From Sulfurospirillum arcachonense (GTDB taxonomy: Bacteria > Campylobacterota > Campylobacteria > Campylobacterales > Sulfurospirillaceae), in assembly GCA_015662785.1 (NCBI GenBank), contig DQTM01000243.1:1-9188 (forward strand): DNA of 9,188 nt, given 5' to 3'. The translations under genes and the position numbers were made by a program. The notes below the pieces were generated by a model. That model was given only the letters and a program-made list of their open reading frames with translations, had not been told where the DNA came from and did not search any database. How positions within the stretch are numbered: the first letter of the stretch is position 1; every line of letters begins with the position of its first letter. Positions 1 through 6,813 of this stretch are shown piece by piece.

Positions 1-1163
1 CATTTGAGAGGTTTTTAGCATCTGCTATAAGTATTCTTACTTTTTCTATGAAGTCGTTGATTCCTTGACTGGCTTGTGCTATCTCATCTTTTCCAACAAT
101 ATCAAGTTTTATTGTTAAGTCTCCATCTCCGCTTGATAGGTTTCTTGTTCTATCTATCAAGTTGTTAAGTGGTATTGCTATAAACTTTTTAGAGACTAAC
201 CATGTGATAATCATGATAAGAAAAGTCAAGATACTCGCAGCAATAATAAGGTTTGTTCTTAGTTCAGTATTTGCTTTTTCAAAATCAGCTAAGTTTGCTT
301 CTCCAACTATAATCCAACGCATTTTTTTGAACTCTTGAAATCGTACTGATTTTTTTAGACCATTCTCTTCATACTCTATGTAACCATTTTTTCTCAATTA
401 TCTGTTTTGCTATATCTGAGTTTGCAGATTTGCCTTTAAGTGTTTTATGAATATCGTATTTGTTACTTTTTAGGTTAATCGCATAAAATTGACCATTTTC
501 ACCTATCTTCATTTTATCTATTTTATTAGATAGGTTTTTTAGCCCTTTGGTAAAGTTTGTACCTATGAAAAGAATACCTATTACATTTTGTTCATCATCT
601 AAGATAGGAGCGTAAACCGTTACATAGTCTTTACCAAATAGCCTTGCATAGCCGACATAGGTCTGCTTATTCATGATTACTTTATAAGCAGGGCTTTTTG
701 TCCCTAAGTATGTTCCCATAGCACGTGTGCCATCTTCTTTAAGAAGTGAAGTAGAAATACGAACAAAGTCATCACCATCTTTAGCAAATACAGTTGCTAT
801 ATCGGCCGTTAAATCACTAAATTCACCAACCGCTGTAAAGTTATTGTTTATCGTTGTTCCGCCACTAGCAAGCATAGGAGTTTGAACTCCATTTACATCT
901 ATTTTTTCATCTGGCATTATAAAAAAGCTCTGGAAATTTAAAGCAAATATTTTATAAAGTTGTTTCGCACCATCTTCTAATGCACCATTGTATGCATCCA
1001 TAGTCCCAACCATCTGAGTGACATTTGAATTTAGTTTCATCCTCGTCTCTTTATCTATATAGTTATCTAGATAATTACTTATATAGGTAATAAAAGCCGT
1101 CATAGACACTATAATAACTGCTACTAGTATGTAGGTAACCTTTTTTGTTATTGAATTCAACAT
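1..1163 (-). pseudogene. Methyl-accepting chemotaxis protein, Cache sensor; frameshifted and cut by the window edge
   Basis: Inner-membrane chemoreceptor that would sense a ligand in the periplasm and signal to CheA/CheW. The first frame starts at ATG 1163, with AAGGAG seven bases upstream (1171-1176), and stops at 369 after 264 residues. It has a membrane segment at about residues 9-29 and a periplasmic Cache_3-Cache_2-like domain. The segments DGDDFVRISTSL, GTYLGTKSPAY, YVGYARLFGKDY and GILFIGTNF are typical of that family. Homology continues without a break in the +1 frame from 388 down to 2: end of the Cache domain (KNGYIEYEENG), a second membrane segment at about reconstructed residues 305-323, then HAMP and the linker (GDGDLTIKLDIVGKDEIAQ). 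Dropping one A from the six-A run at 387-392 joins the frames into about 387 residues. The MCP signalling domain lies beyond the left edge. The break may be a sequencing error, a real mutation or a phase-variable switch; the family call is firm. Confidence 0.87.
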
Positions 1164-1349
1164 CTTTACACTCCTTGAGATTGATATAGGTTATAGTAAA
1201 CATTCTGTATAAATGGAAAATTAAATATGACAGATATCTTACATAACTTTAATTATAGACATAAAGCTCAATGCAGATAGATATTTTAATATATCTTTAA
1301 CTAAGTTTTGATAGAATCATTTATTCAAACAATTTTATAAGGAGAAAAT
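1164..1349. other. Divergent intergenic region between chemoreceptor and ferredoxin
   Basis: This 186-base AT-rich gap lies between two genes that point away from each other, so it should hold promoters for both. The ferredoxin promoter is recognisable (1309-1317). On the minus strand the chemoreceptor Shine-Dalgarno AAGGAG is clear at 1171-1176, but I see no convincing -10 box: the TATAA-containing stretch near 1191-1196 is only a weak candidate. I found no RNA gene or open frame of note. Confidence 0.6.
1309..1317 (+). promoter_or_regulatory. Extended -10 promoter of the ferredoxin gene
   Basis: TG-A-TAGAAT with a T-run just upstream (TTTTGATAGAAT) fits the extended -10 form used by sigma-70 in Campylobacterota, where a -35 box is usually absent. 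It lies about 32 bases before the start codon, leaving a short leader that contains the Shine-Dalgarno AAGGAG at 1339-1344. Called from motif and position only. Confidence 0.6.
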
Positions 1350-1604
1350 ATGGCTGTTAAGATTACAGATACTTGTATTAGTTGTGGCGCATGTATAGAC
1401 GAGTGCCCAACGGAAGCAATTTTAGACGAGGATGATAACCCAACAGGAGAAGATATTTACTATGTAAAAGCAGATACTTGTGTTGAGTGTATAGGTCACC
1501 ATGATGAACCAGCATGTGCAGAGGCATGTCCAACTGAGGGATGTATCGTTTGGGATGCTCCAAAAACTGAAGGCGCTGTTGATGGCGAGCCTTGTGTAGA
1601 GTAG
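1350..1604 (+). CDS. fdxA: 2[4Fe-4S] ferredoxin, Alvin type
   Basis: Small 84-residue cytoplasmic electron carrier. In related species this ferredoxin accepts electrons from pyruvate and 2-oxoacid oxidoreductases; that role is inferred here. Two cluster motifs are visible: C9-x2-C12-x2-C15-x3-C19-P and C44-x2-C47-x8-C56-x3-C60-P. The eight-residue insertion between the second and third cysteines of the second motif (IGHHDEPA) marks the Alvin/YfhL type, whose clusters have unusually low and unequal potentials. Cluster I should use C9, C12, C15 and C60; cluster II C44, C47, C56 and C19. C65 and C82 are extra. The protein is strongly acidic. The ATG has AAGGAG five bases upstream. The gene has its own promoter and terminator, so it is probably monocistronic. 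It precedes ndk as in Campylobacter jejuni, which is the basis for the symbol. Confidence 0.93.
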   Translation: MAVKITDTCISCGACIDECPTEAILDEDDNPTGEDIYYVKADTCVECIGHHDEPACAEACPTEGCIVWDAPKTEGAVDGEPCVE

Positions 1605-1621
1605 TATATACTACAAATATA

Positions 1622-1651
1622 GAGAGAACTTTAAGTTCTCTCACTTTTTTT
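1622..1651 (+). terminator. Intrinsic terminator after the ferredoxin gene
   Basis: A perfect 9-bp stem (GAGAGAACT at 1622-1630 with AGTTCTCTC at 1634-1642) and three-base loop are followed by AC and seven T (1645-1651). It starts 17 bases after the ferredoxin stop codon and precedes the ndk promoter, so it separates the two transcription units. Confidence 0.88.
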
Positions 1652-1692
1652 ATAAATAAACTTCAAATTTAATAATTCTCAAATCTTTTTTT

Positions 1693-1701
1693 TGGTATAC
1701 T
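1693..1701 (+). promoter_or_regulatory. Extended -10 promoter of the ndk-fabH operon
   Basis: TGG-TATACT preceded by an eight-T run (within 1685-1693) is a strong extended -10 box of the Campylobacterota sigma-70 type. Transcription would start near 1707-1709, giving a leader of about 44 bases before the ndk ATG at 1752. The start coincides with the inverted repeat at 1708-1724. No internal terminator is seen before fabH ends, so this promoter probably drives five genes. Confidence 0.66.
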
Positions 1702-1707
1702 CGCACG

Positions 1708-1724
1708 TTCTGTACTATACAGAA
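1708..1724. promoter_or_regulatory. Inverted repeat at the expected ndk transcription start
   Basis: TTCTGTA-CTA-TACAGAA has perfect 7-bp arms around a 3-base spacer. It begins six bases after the -10 box, the usual place for a repressor operator. As RNA it would form a short hairpin at the very 5' end of the operon transcript, where it could protect the message instead. No T-run follows, so it is not a terminator. The binding factor, if any, is unknown to me. Confidence 0.45.
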
Positions 1725-1751
1725 TATATTATTGTAAAAATTGGAGAAACA

Positions 1752-2165
1752 ATGGAACAAACTTTATCTATTATAAAACCAGACGCAGTTGCAAAAAATG
1801 TTATTGGAAAAATCGTTGACAGATTTGAGAGCAATGGACTTAAAATTTCTGCAATGAAAAGACTTCAACTTAGTGCGGCAGACGCTGGTGCGTTTTACGC
1901 AGTTCATGCTGAGCGTCCTTTCTTTGGTGAGCTTGTTGAATTTATGACAAGTGGACCAGTTGTAGTCATGGTTCTAGAAGGTGAAAATGCACTAGCTAAA
2001 AACCGTGAGCTTATGGGTGCTACTAATCCTAAAGAAGCTGACGCAGGAACAATCAGAGCAGACTTTGCAGAGAGTATCGATGCAAATGCAGTTCATGGAA
2101 GTGATTCTTTAGAGAATGCAAAAATTGAAATCAACTTTTTCTTCAGCGGAAGAGAAATAGCGTAA
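1752..2165 (+). CDS. ndk: Nucleoside diphosphate kinase
   Basis: Cytoplasmic enzyme of 137 residues, the usual length. It moves the gamma-phosphate from ATP to other (d)NDPs through a phosphohistidine. The catalytic histidine is H115 in NAVHGSDS. K9 in the N-terminal IIKPDAV motif, the RPFF segment (55-58) and TNP (91-93) are also family hallmarks. I chose ATG 1752, with GGAG five bases upstream and a protein starting [13 protein letters not shown] as in homologues. The frame is open back to a TTG at 1692, but that extension covers the promoter and has no family match. First gene of the ndk - DUF177 - rpmF - plsX - fabH operon; its stop is seven bases before the DUF177 start. Confidence 0.97.
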   Translation: MEQTLSIIKPDAVAKNVIGKIVDRFESNGLKISAMKRLQLSAADAGAFYAVHAERPFFGELVEFMTSGPVVVMVLEGENALAKNRELMGATNPKEADAGTIRADFAESIDANAVHGSDSLENAKIEINFFFSGREIA

Positions 2166-2172
2166 TTCAGGC

Positions 2173-2526
2173 ATGAAGATAGTTTTTAAAAAAGTTCCGA
2201 TAACTGGAGTAGATTTTAAAACTTCTTTTGAAGATATTAAATTTTATGGAATACTTGAAAAAAAATCTAGAAATTTAGTCCAATGTATTGGTAAGCTAGA
2301 GGGAACTTTATCTTGCGATTGTGCTAGGTGTGGAGATGAAATGTCTTTACATATAGATGAAAAGATAGCCCTTTTAGCAAGTGATGGACTTTATGAGAGT
2401 AGTGAAGAGTTAGTCGAAGTGATAGAATTTTTTGATGAAACCGTAGATTTAGATACAATACTACAAAGCGAAGTGGAAACTCTAAAGAGTGATTATCACT
2501 ATTGCACTACATGTAGTGAAAATTAA
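2173..2526 (+). CDS. DUF177/YceD-family protein
   Basis: Acidic cytoplasmic protein of 117 residues with the DUF177 (YceD) layout. YceD homologues are linked to 23S rRNA processing or accumulation, and the gene very often sits directly before rpmF, as here. Two CxxC pairs, C50-x2-C53 and C111-x2-C114, could form a zinc-ribbon-like site; C38 and C48 are additional. The middle is rich in Glu and Asp (SSEELVEVIEFFDETVDLD), as in the family. The Shine-Dalgarno is weak, and the start is seven bases after the ndk stop, so translation is probably coupled. The last codons carry a 14-bp palindrome (2505-2518). Molecular function is not established from the sequence. Confidence 0.85.
   Translation: MKIVFKKVPITGVDFKTSFEDIKFYGILEKKSRNLVQCIGKLEGTLSCDCARCGDEMSLHIDEKIALLASDGLYESSEELVEVIEFFDETVDLDTILQSEVETLKSDYHYCTTCSEN
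2505..2518. repeat. 14-bp perfect palindrome with TACATGTA core
   Basis: CACTACATGTAGTG is self-complementary and lies inside the last codons of the DUF177 gene. It shares its 8-bp centre with six other sites in the window. It has no T-run after it, so it is not a terminator. Confidence 0.5.
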
Positions 2527-2542
2527 ATGTTAAGGATATAAA

Positions 2543-2695
2543 ATGGCAGTACCAAAGAGACGTGTAAGTAAGACAAGAGCAGCAAAGCGTAGAACTCACT
2601 ATACAGTGACATTACCAGTACCAGTTAAAGATAGCGACGGAACGTGGAGAATGCCTCACCGTGTTAACAAAACAACAGGCGAATACAAAAGCTAG
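2543..2695 (+). CDS. rpmF: 50S ribosomal protein L32, cysteine-free form
   Basis: A 50-residue basic protein of the large ribosomal subunit, starting [20 protein letters not shown], the conserved L32 N-terminus with its Lys/Arg-rich stretch. The C-terminal half ([19 protein letters not shown]) matches the short form known from Campylobacterota. There is no cysteine, so this L32 lacks the zinc knuckle present in many other bacteria. AAGGA at 2532-2536 is a good Shine-Dalgarno six bases before the ATG. Its stop codon abuts the plsX ATG with no gap. The gene is short and easily missed by length cut-offs. Confidence 0.95.
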   Translation: MAVPKRRVSKTRAAKRRTHYTVTLPVPVKDSDGTWRMPHRVNKTTGEYKS

Positions 2696-3688
2696 ATGAT
2701 AAAAATAGCAATAGATGCTATGGGTGGTGACTTTGGTCCAGCTCCTATCATAGAAGGTACCCTAAAAGCTCTTAAAGAGAGAGATTTTAAAGCTATCTTG
2801 GTAGGAAAAACTGAAGAGATAAGACCACTCATACCTGCTCATTATATTGATAGAGTATCGTTTGTAGAAGCAAGTGATGTTTTAGAAATGAGCGATAGTG
2901 CAACAGAAGCACTTAAAAGAAAAGATACATCAATTTACAAAGCAGTTGATTTAGTACGCCAAAAAGAGGCAGATGCAGTAGTATCTGTTGGACATAGTGG
3001 AGCTACTATGAGTTTAGCTACATTAAGAATTGGTCGTCTAAAAGGTGTTTTAAGACCTGCAATTGCAACTCTTATGCCTAGACCTGTTGGAAAACCAGCT
3101 CTTGTTCTAGATGTAGGGGCAAATGTAGATTGTAAAGCTGAGCACTTAGTTCAGTTTGCTGTCTTTGGTGAAGCTTATACTAGAGATGTTTTAAAAGTAG
3201 AAAATCCAAAAGTTGGTTTGTTATCAAATGGTGAAGAGAAATCAAAAGGTAACGAAGTAACAAAAAGTGCATACGAACAACTAAAAGATATGGATAGCTT
3301 TTATGGGAACATAGAGGGTAATGATATATTTGATGGAGCGGTTAACGTAGTTGTTTGTGATGGTTTTGTTGGAAATATACTTCTAAAAACAAGTGAAGGT
3401 GTAGCTGAATCAATAACAAAAATTATAAAAAGTAATATTCGCAAATCTCCTCTAGCGATTGCTGGAGCACTTTTGATGAGAAGAGTATTTAAAAGCTTGA
3501 AAAAACAGGTTGATTATGCAGAGTATGGTGGAGCTCCACTTCTTGGTATAAAAGGGTGTGCTATTATAGGACATGGAAAAAGTAACGCAAAAGCAGTAAA
3601 AAATGCAATTTTTCAAGCAATAACATTTTCAGACTCAAATATAAATGAAGATATCCAGATAGGATTATCAAAACTCGAAAACAACTAA
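2696..3688 (+). CDS. plsX: Phosphate acyltransferase PlsX
   Basis: Peripheral membrane enzyme of 330 residues that converts acyl-ACP and phosphate to acyl-phosphate, the acyl donor for PlsY in phosphatidic acid synthesis. Family motifs in order: [12 protein letters not shown] (4-15), SVGHSGATM (97-105, the SAGNTGA-type loop with His in place of the usual Asn), LDVGANVDC (138-146), [13 protein letters not shown] (174-186), NIEGND (205-210) and DGFVGN (222-227). Length is normal. The ATG follows the rpmF stop directly and has no strong Shine-Dalgarno of its own, which suggests translational coupling. fabH follows after ten bases, giving the common plsX-fabH pair at the entry to membrane lipid synthesis. 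Confidence 0.97.
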   Translation: MIKIAIDAMGGDFGPAPIIEGTLKALKERDFKAILVGKTEEIRPLIPAHYIDRVSFVEASDVLEMSDSATEALKRKDTSIYKAVDLVRQKEADAVVSVGHSGATMSLATLRIGRLKGVLRPAIATLMPRPVGKPALVLDVGANVDCKAEHLVQFAVFGEAYTRDVLKVENPKVGLLSNGEEKSKGNEVTKSAYEQLKDMDSFYGNIEGNDIFDGAVNVVVCDGFVGNILLKTSEGVAESITKIIKSNIRKSPLAIAGALLMRRVFKSLKKQVDYAEYGGAPLLGIKGCAIIGHGKSNAKAVKNAIFQAITFSDSNINEDIQIGLSKLENN

Positions 3689-3698
3689 AAGGCTTTAC

Positions 3699-4703
3699 AT
3701 GTACGCAGCGTTTAGATCTATCGGTAGTTATATACCCCAAAATATTTTAACAAATCAAGATTTAGAAAAAATGGTAGATACTAGCGATGAGTGGATAGTA
3801 AAGCGTACAGGAATCAAAGAGCGTAGAATTGCAAATGCTGATGAAGCAACAAGTGATCTTGGATATAAAGCGGCACTTCAAGCTATAGAGCGTAGCGAAA
3901 TTGATATTACTGAGATAGATATGATTGTTTGTGCAACTTTGAGTCCAGACTACTTAACTATGCCTTCAACTGCAGCAATGATAAGTAAAAAACTTGGCAT
4001 CAAAAATGTAATGGCATTTGATATAAGTGCAGCTTGTACAGGTTTTGTATATCTGATGAGCCTTGCAAAAGCTTTTGTAGAATCAGGAGCAAAGAAGAAT
4101 GTACTCATTATTGGTGCTGAGAAGATTAGTAGCATTATTGATTATACAGACCGTTCTACATGTATACTTTTTGGTGATGGTGCAGGTGCAGCAGTTATTA
4201 GTGCAACTGAAGATAAAAACGAAGCTATCATAGATGTTTTAGCAAGTGCAGATGGTAATTTTGGTGAACTTCTTATAACTCCAGGATGTGGTTCAGTAAA
4301 CCCAATTCGTGAAGATAACGTAAATGATAAATTACAGTATATGAAAATGGCAGGTAACGAAGTTTTTAAAGTGGCTGTAAAAACTCTTACAAAAGATGTG
4401 ATAGAGATACTAAAAAAAAATAAGATAGATGCAAGTGAAGTTGACATGTTCATACCTCACCAAGCAAATTTTCGTATAGTAGAAGCAGTTCGTGCTAAAC
4501 TTAACTTTCCCGTAGAAAAGTGTGCTATGACAGTAGCAAAGTACGGAAATACATCTTCAGCTTCAATCCCAATGGCAATGAATGACCTTTATGAAGAGGG
4601 TAAAATCAAAAATGGTGACTTAATGTTACTCGATGCTTTTGGTGGTGGATTTACTTGGGGTAGTGCTTTAGTGAGATTTGCTGGCAAAAATTTTAGCTCG
4701 TAA
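3699..4703 (+). CDS. fabH: Beta-ketoacyl-ACP synthase III
   Basis: Cytoplasmic condensing enzyme of 334 residues that starts fatty-acid synthesis by joining acetyl-CoA and malonyl-ACP. The full catalytic triad is present: C113 (AACTGFVY), H254 (FIPHQAN) and N284 (KYGNTSSAS). The N-terminal segment [19 protein letters not shown] (about 26-44) and the C-terminal [13 protein letters not shown] loop are typical. The ATG has AAAGG (3688-3692) six bases upstream, overlapping the plsX stop, and starts inside a CTTTACATGTA motif (3693-3703). Last gene of the ndk operon. No hairpin terminator is evident in the 51 bases before moxR, so read-through is possible. Confidence 0.97.
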   Translation: MYAAFRSIGSYIPQNILTNQDLEKMVDTSDEWIVKRTGIKERRIANADEATSDLGYKAALQAIERSEIDITEIDMIVCATLSPDYLTMPSTAAMISKKLGIKNVMAFDISAACTGFVYLMSLAKAFVESGAKKNVLIIGAEKISSIIDYTDRSTCILFGDGAGAAVISATEDKNEAIIDVLASADGNFGELLITPGCGSVNPIREDNVNDKLQYMKMAGNEVFKVAVKTLTKDVIEILKKNKIDASEVDMFIPHQANFRIVEAVRAKLNFPVEKCAMTVAKYGNTSSASIPMAMNDLYEEGKIKNGDLMLLDAFGGGFTWGSALVRFAGKNFSS

Positions 4704-4726
4704 ACTTTTTATTAACTTTCATTTAG

Positions 4727-4732
4727 TATAAT
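4727..4732 (+). promoter_or_regulatory. Probable -10 box of the moxR operon
   Basis: A perfect TATAAT preceded by TTTAG lies in the 51-base gap between fabH and moxR. The surrounding DNA is T-rich, as in Campylobacterota promoters, and no -35 box is obvious. Transcription would start near 4739, just before AAGGAG (4744-4749), giving a very short leader of about 16 bases. Confidence 0.57.
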
Positions 4733-4754
4733 TTTCTTTTTTTAAGGAGAAGAT

Positions 4755-5702
4755 ATGGACAAAAAACTACAAAATGTAAAAGATGAAATTTCAAAACTTA
4801 TAGTCGGACAAACCAATGTCATAGACTCACTTTTAGTGGCACTTATTTGTGAAGGGCATGTTCTTCTTGAGGGTGTTCCTGGACTTGCAAAAACAACAAT
4901 TATAAATACTTTGGCAAAAACACTTGGACTTGAATTTGGAAGAGTTCAGTTTACTCCTGACTTGTTACCTTCAGATATAGTTGGAGCACAAATATACAAT
5001 CCAAAGCAGAGTCAGTTTGAAATTAAAAGAGGTCCGGTTTTTACTAACCTACTTTTAGCAGATGAAATTAATAGAGCACCGGCAAAAGTCCAATCAGCTC
5101 TTCTTGAAGTGATGCAAGAGAGACAAGTGACCATTGGCGAAAACTCTTTAAAACTTCCATATCCATTTTTTGTTTTAGCAACTCAAAATCCGCTAGAAAG
5201 CGAAGGAACTTATTCACTTCCTGAAGCTCAATTAGACCGTTTTATGATGAAAGTAAATGTAACTTACAATACAAAACAAGAAGAGATAGAAATAGCAAAA
5301 AGAGTTGCGTTTAAAAGAAAAATAGAGATACAAAATGTTTTAAGTGCAGATGAACTTGAGCAGATGAAATCAAAATTAGACAGTGTACATATAGATGAGC
5401 AGATAGAAGAGTATATAGCAGATATAATCTTTGCAACTCGTAATCCTGAACTCTATGGTCTTGAAGAACTTAAACCTCTCATCCGCTTTGGAGCTAGTCC
5501 TAGAGGAACAATTGACATGCACAAAGCAAGTCGCGCTCATGCACTTTTAAATGCTCGTGATTATGTGACACCTGTAGATGTAGTATTTGTCTCAAAAGAG
5601 GTTCTTCGTCATAGAATCATACTCGGTTATGAAGCAGAAGCAGATGATATTACAACCGATACTATACTAGATAAAATCATAGAGGCGTTACCTATACCGT
5701 GA
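4755..5702 (+). CDS. MoxR-family AAA+ ATPase
   Basis: Cytoplasmic AAA+ ATPase of 315 residues, the usual MoxR length. MoxR proteins are thought to act as chaperones that mature or activate partner VWA-domain proteins. Motifs: Walker A GVPGLAKT (40-47), Walker B LLLADE (99-104) followed by the MoxR signature INRAPAKVQSALLEVMQE, sensor 1 N145 in LATQNP, arginine finger R162 in PEAQLDRFM, and sensor 2 R250 in GASPRG. The ATG has AAGGAG five bases upstream. It leads an operon with DUF58, DUF4381-like, VWA and VWA-TPR proteins, the standard MoxR/Bat set. Its stop overlaps the start of the DUF58 gene. The client and stress condition are not shown by the sequence. Confidence 0.95.
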   Translation: MDKKLQNVKDEISKLIVGQTNVIDSLLVALICEGHVLLEGVPGLAKTTIINTLAKTLGLEFGRVQFTPDLLPSDIVGAQIYNPKQSQFEIKRGPVFTNLLLADEINRAPAKVQSALLEVMQERQVTIGENSLKLPYPFFVLATQNPLESEGTYSLPEAQLDRFMMKVNVTYNTKQEEIEIAKRVAFKRKIEIQNVLSADELEQMKSKLDSVHIDEQIEEYIADIIFATRNPELYGLEELKPLIRFGASPRGTIDMHKASRAHALLNARDYVTPVDVVFVSKEVLRHRIILGYEAEADDITTDTILDKIIEALPIP

Positions 5703-6484
5703 TATCGCTAAAAAAGATAATAGCAAAAAGCAAAAAATATATTTATGGTGAACTCTTAGGAGAACACAACTCAAAACTCATTGGTGATGGTTATGATTTT
5801 GCCAAAATTCGTCCTTATCAGTATGGAGAAAACATACGCCGAGTTGACCCTTTTGCAACTGCAAAAACTGGTGAAATATACCTGAGAAGTTTTTACGAGA
5901 GCCGTGAAGTAAATGTGGAAGTGATTGCACTTATGAGTGGAAGTCTTTATTTTGGATCAACTGAGCTAAAACAAGAAAAAGTGGCAGAAGTCGTATCAAT
6001 TCTTGGACTTAGTGCTGTTAAAAATTCAGATAGTTTTACACTCTCCCTTTTTAGTGATAGAATTCTGACAAGAACCAAAGCTACTAAAAAAGAGAGTGGA
6101 GTTATAAATGCCGTTGAAAAATCTCTACATGTAAAGGTTTTAAATGAGCAAATTGATTATGATAAACTTAGTGAGTTTGCACTTAAAAAAATAAAAAAAC
6201 GTTCATATCTCTTTTTGGTTGGAGATTTTTTAGAGACCCCAAAACTAAAAGCTCTTAGTAAAAAACACGAGGTTGTGGTTGTAAGAGTGAGAGATAGGTT
6301 TGAAACAAATCCAAGTAACATTGGTGAACTTAGTATCATTGACCCTAGTAGTGGTGAAAAAAGTGAAGTAATTTTTAGTCAAAGTAGTGTGAAAAAATAC
6401 AAAAAAGATTTAAAAAAAGCAGATTTAAAATTTGCTAGTTATCTTAAAGAGTGTGGAGTGAGGTTGATAGAGTGGAAGAGTTAA
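5699..6484 (+). CDS. DUF58 domain-containing protein
   Basis: A 261-residue protein without membrane segments, of the short DUF58 type commonly coded beside moxR. The family signature is present at about residues 28-65: IGDGYDFAKIRPYQYGENIRRVDPFATAKTG is a variant of G-x-DF-x3-R-x-Y-x2-GD-x2-R-x-IDW-x3-A. The following VWA-like strand normally reads D-x-S-x-S-M-x-F-G. Here it is LMSGSLYFG (78-86), so the two serines stay but the metal-binding Asp is Leu78. The start is a GTG at 5699 that overlaps the moxR TGA (GTGA), with no nearby ATG giving the full domain; a GAGG-type sequence lies some 15 bases upstream. Likely a cytoplasmic partner of MoxR. It contains one copy of the TACATGTAAAGGT motif (6126-6138). 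Confidence 0.9.
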   Translation: MISLKKIIAKSKKYIYGELLGEHNSKLIGDGYDFAKIRPYQYGENIRRVDPFATAKTGEIYLRSFYESREVNVEVIALMSGSLYFGSTELKQEKVAEVVSILGLSAVKNSDSFTLSLFSDRILTRTKATKKESGVINAVEKSLHVKVLNEQIDYDKLSEFALKKIKKRSYLFLVGDFLETPKLKALSKKHEVVVVRVRDRFETNPSNIGELSIIDPSSGEKSEVIFSQSSVKKYKKDLKKADLKFASYLKECGVRLIEWKS

Positions 6485-6813
6485 AAGATATAAAAGGGCT
6501 GGTTCAAGTTGAGGACTATAGTCTTTACATTTTTATCGCTATTGTGTTTGTATCTTTAGTTTTACTTTACTTTATAATCAAAAAAATCATAAACTATAAA
6601 AAGAGTGTTTCACCTATAAAAAAAGCAAAAAAAGAGTTAAAAAACTTAGATTTAAGTGATAGTAAAATAGCCTCTTATAAACTTACAAAGTATGGAAAAA
6701 TTCTTAAAGAGGAAGAGTTTAAATACCTTGAAAAATACAAATACAAAAAAGAAGTTGTAGAGTTTAGTGAAGAAGATTTACAGAAGATAAAAGGGTTTTT
6801 AAATGCAGTTTGA
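6472..6813 (+). CDS. Small membrane protein, DUF4381-like
   Basis: About 113 residues with one membrane segment (about 17-37) followed by a Lys-rich cytoplasmic tail. It starts with ELKDIKG and has a central KKAKKELKNL segment, resembling DUF4381 proteins that occupy this slot between DUF58 and BatA-like genes. The match is weak in sequence and rests mainly on position, size and topology; it is shorter than typical DUF4381 proteins. I prefer the GTG at 6472, with GAGG eight bases upstream (6460-6463). A GTG at 6451 in the same frame would add seven residues. The gene overlaps the end of DUF58 by 13 bases and the start of the next gene by 11 bases. It probably anchors or links the MoxR/VWA components. 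Confidence 0.78.
   Translation: MEELKDIKGLVQVEDYSLYIFIAIVFVSLVLLYFIIKKIINYKKSVSPIKKAKKELKNLDLSDSKIASYKLTKYGKILKEEEFKYLEKYKYKKEVVEFSEEDLQKIKGFLNAV

Noticed and set aside
369..400. Programmed ribosomal frameshift in the chemoreceptor
   Set aside because: The change needed is +1, whereas A-rich slippery sites normally give -1. The other frame hits a stop within a few codons, and no stimulatory structure is apparent. An indel is simpler.
1225..1252. Sigma-28-like promoter for the chemoreceptor on the minus strand
   Set aside because: TAAAGTT is present, but the downstream half (GTCATAT against CCGATAT) matches poorly, so it was not annotated.
1692..1751. In-frame TTG-initiated extension of ndk by 20 residues
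   Set aside because: It would start inside the -10 promoter, has no Shine-Dalgarno, and the extra residues have no match to the very conserved Ndk N-terminus that begins at 1752.
3950..4453. Minus-strand open frames inside fabH, and similar ones at 1378-1644, 6157-6339, 7174-7386, 8091-8489, 8671-8907 and 8961-9146
   Set aside because: They lie antisense to well-supported genes, have no recognisable domain or ribosome binding site, and their composition mirrors the coding strand.
4704..4754. Terminator between fabH and moxR
   Set aside because: The gap is T-rich, but I could not find a complementary stem before any T-run.
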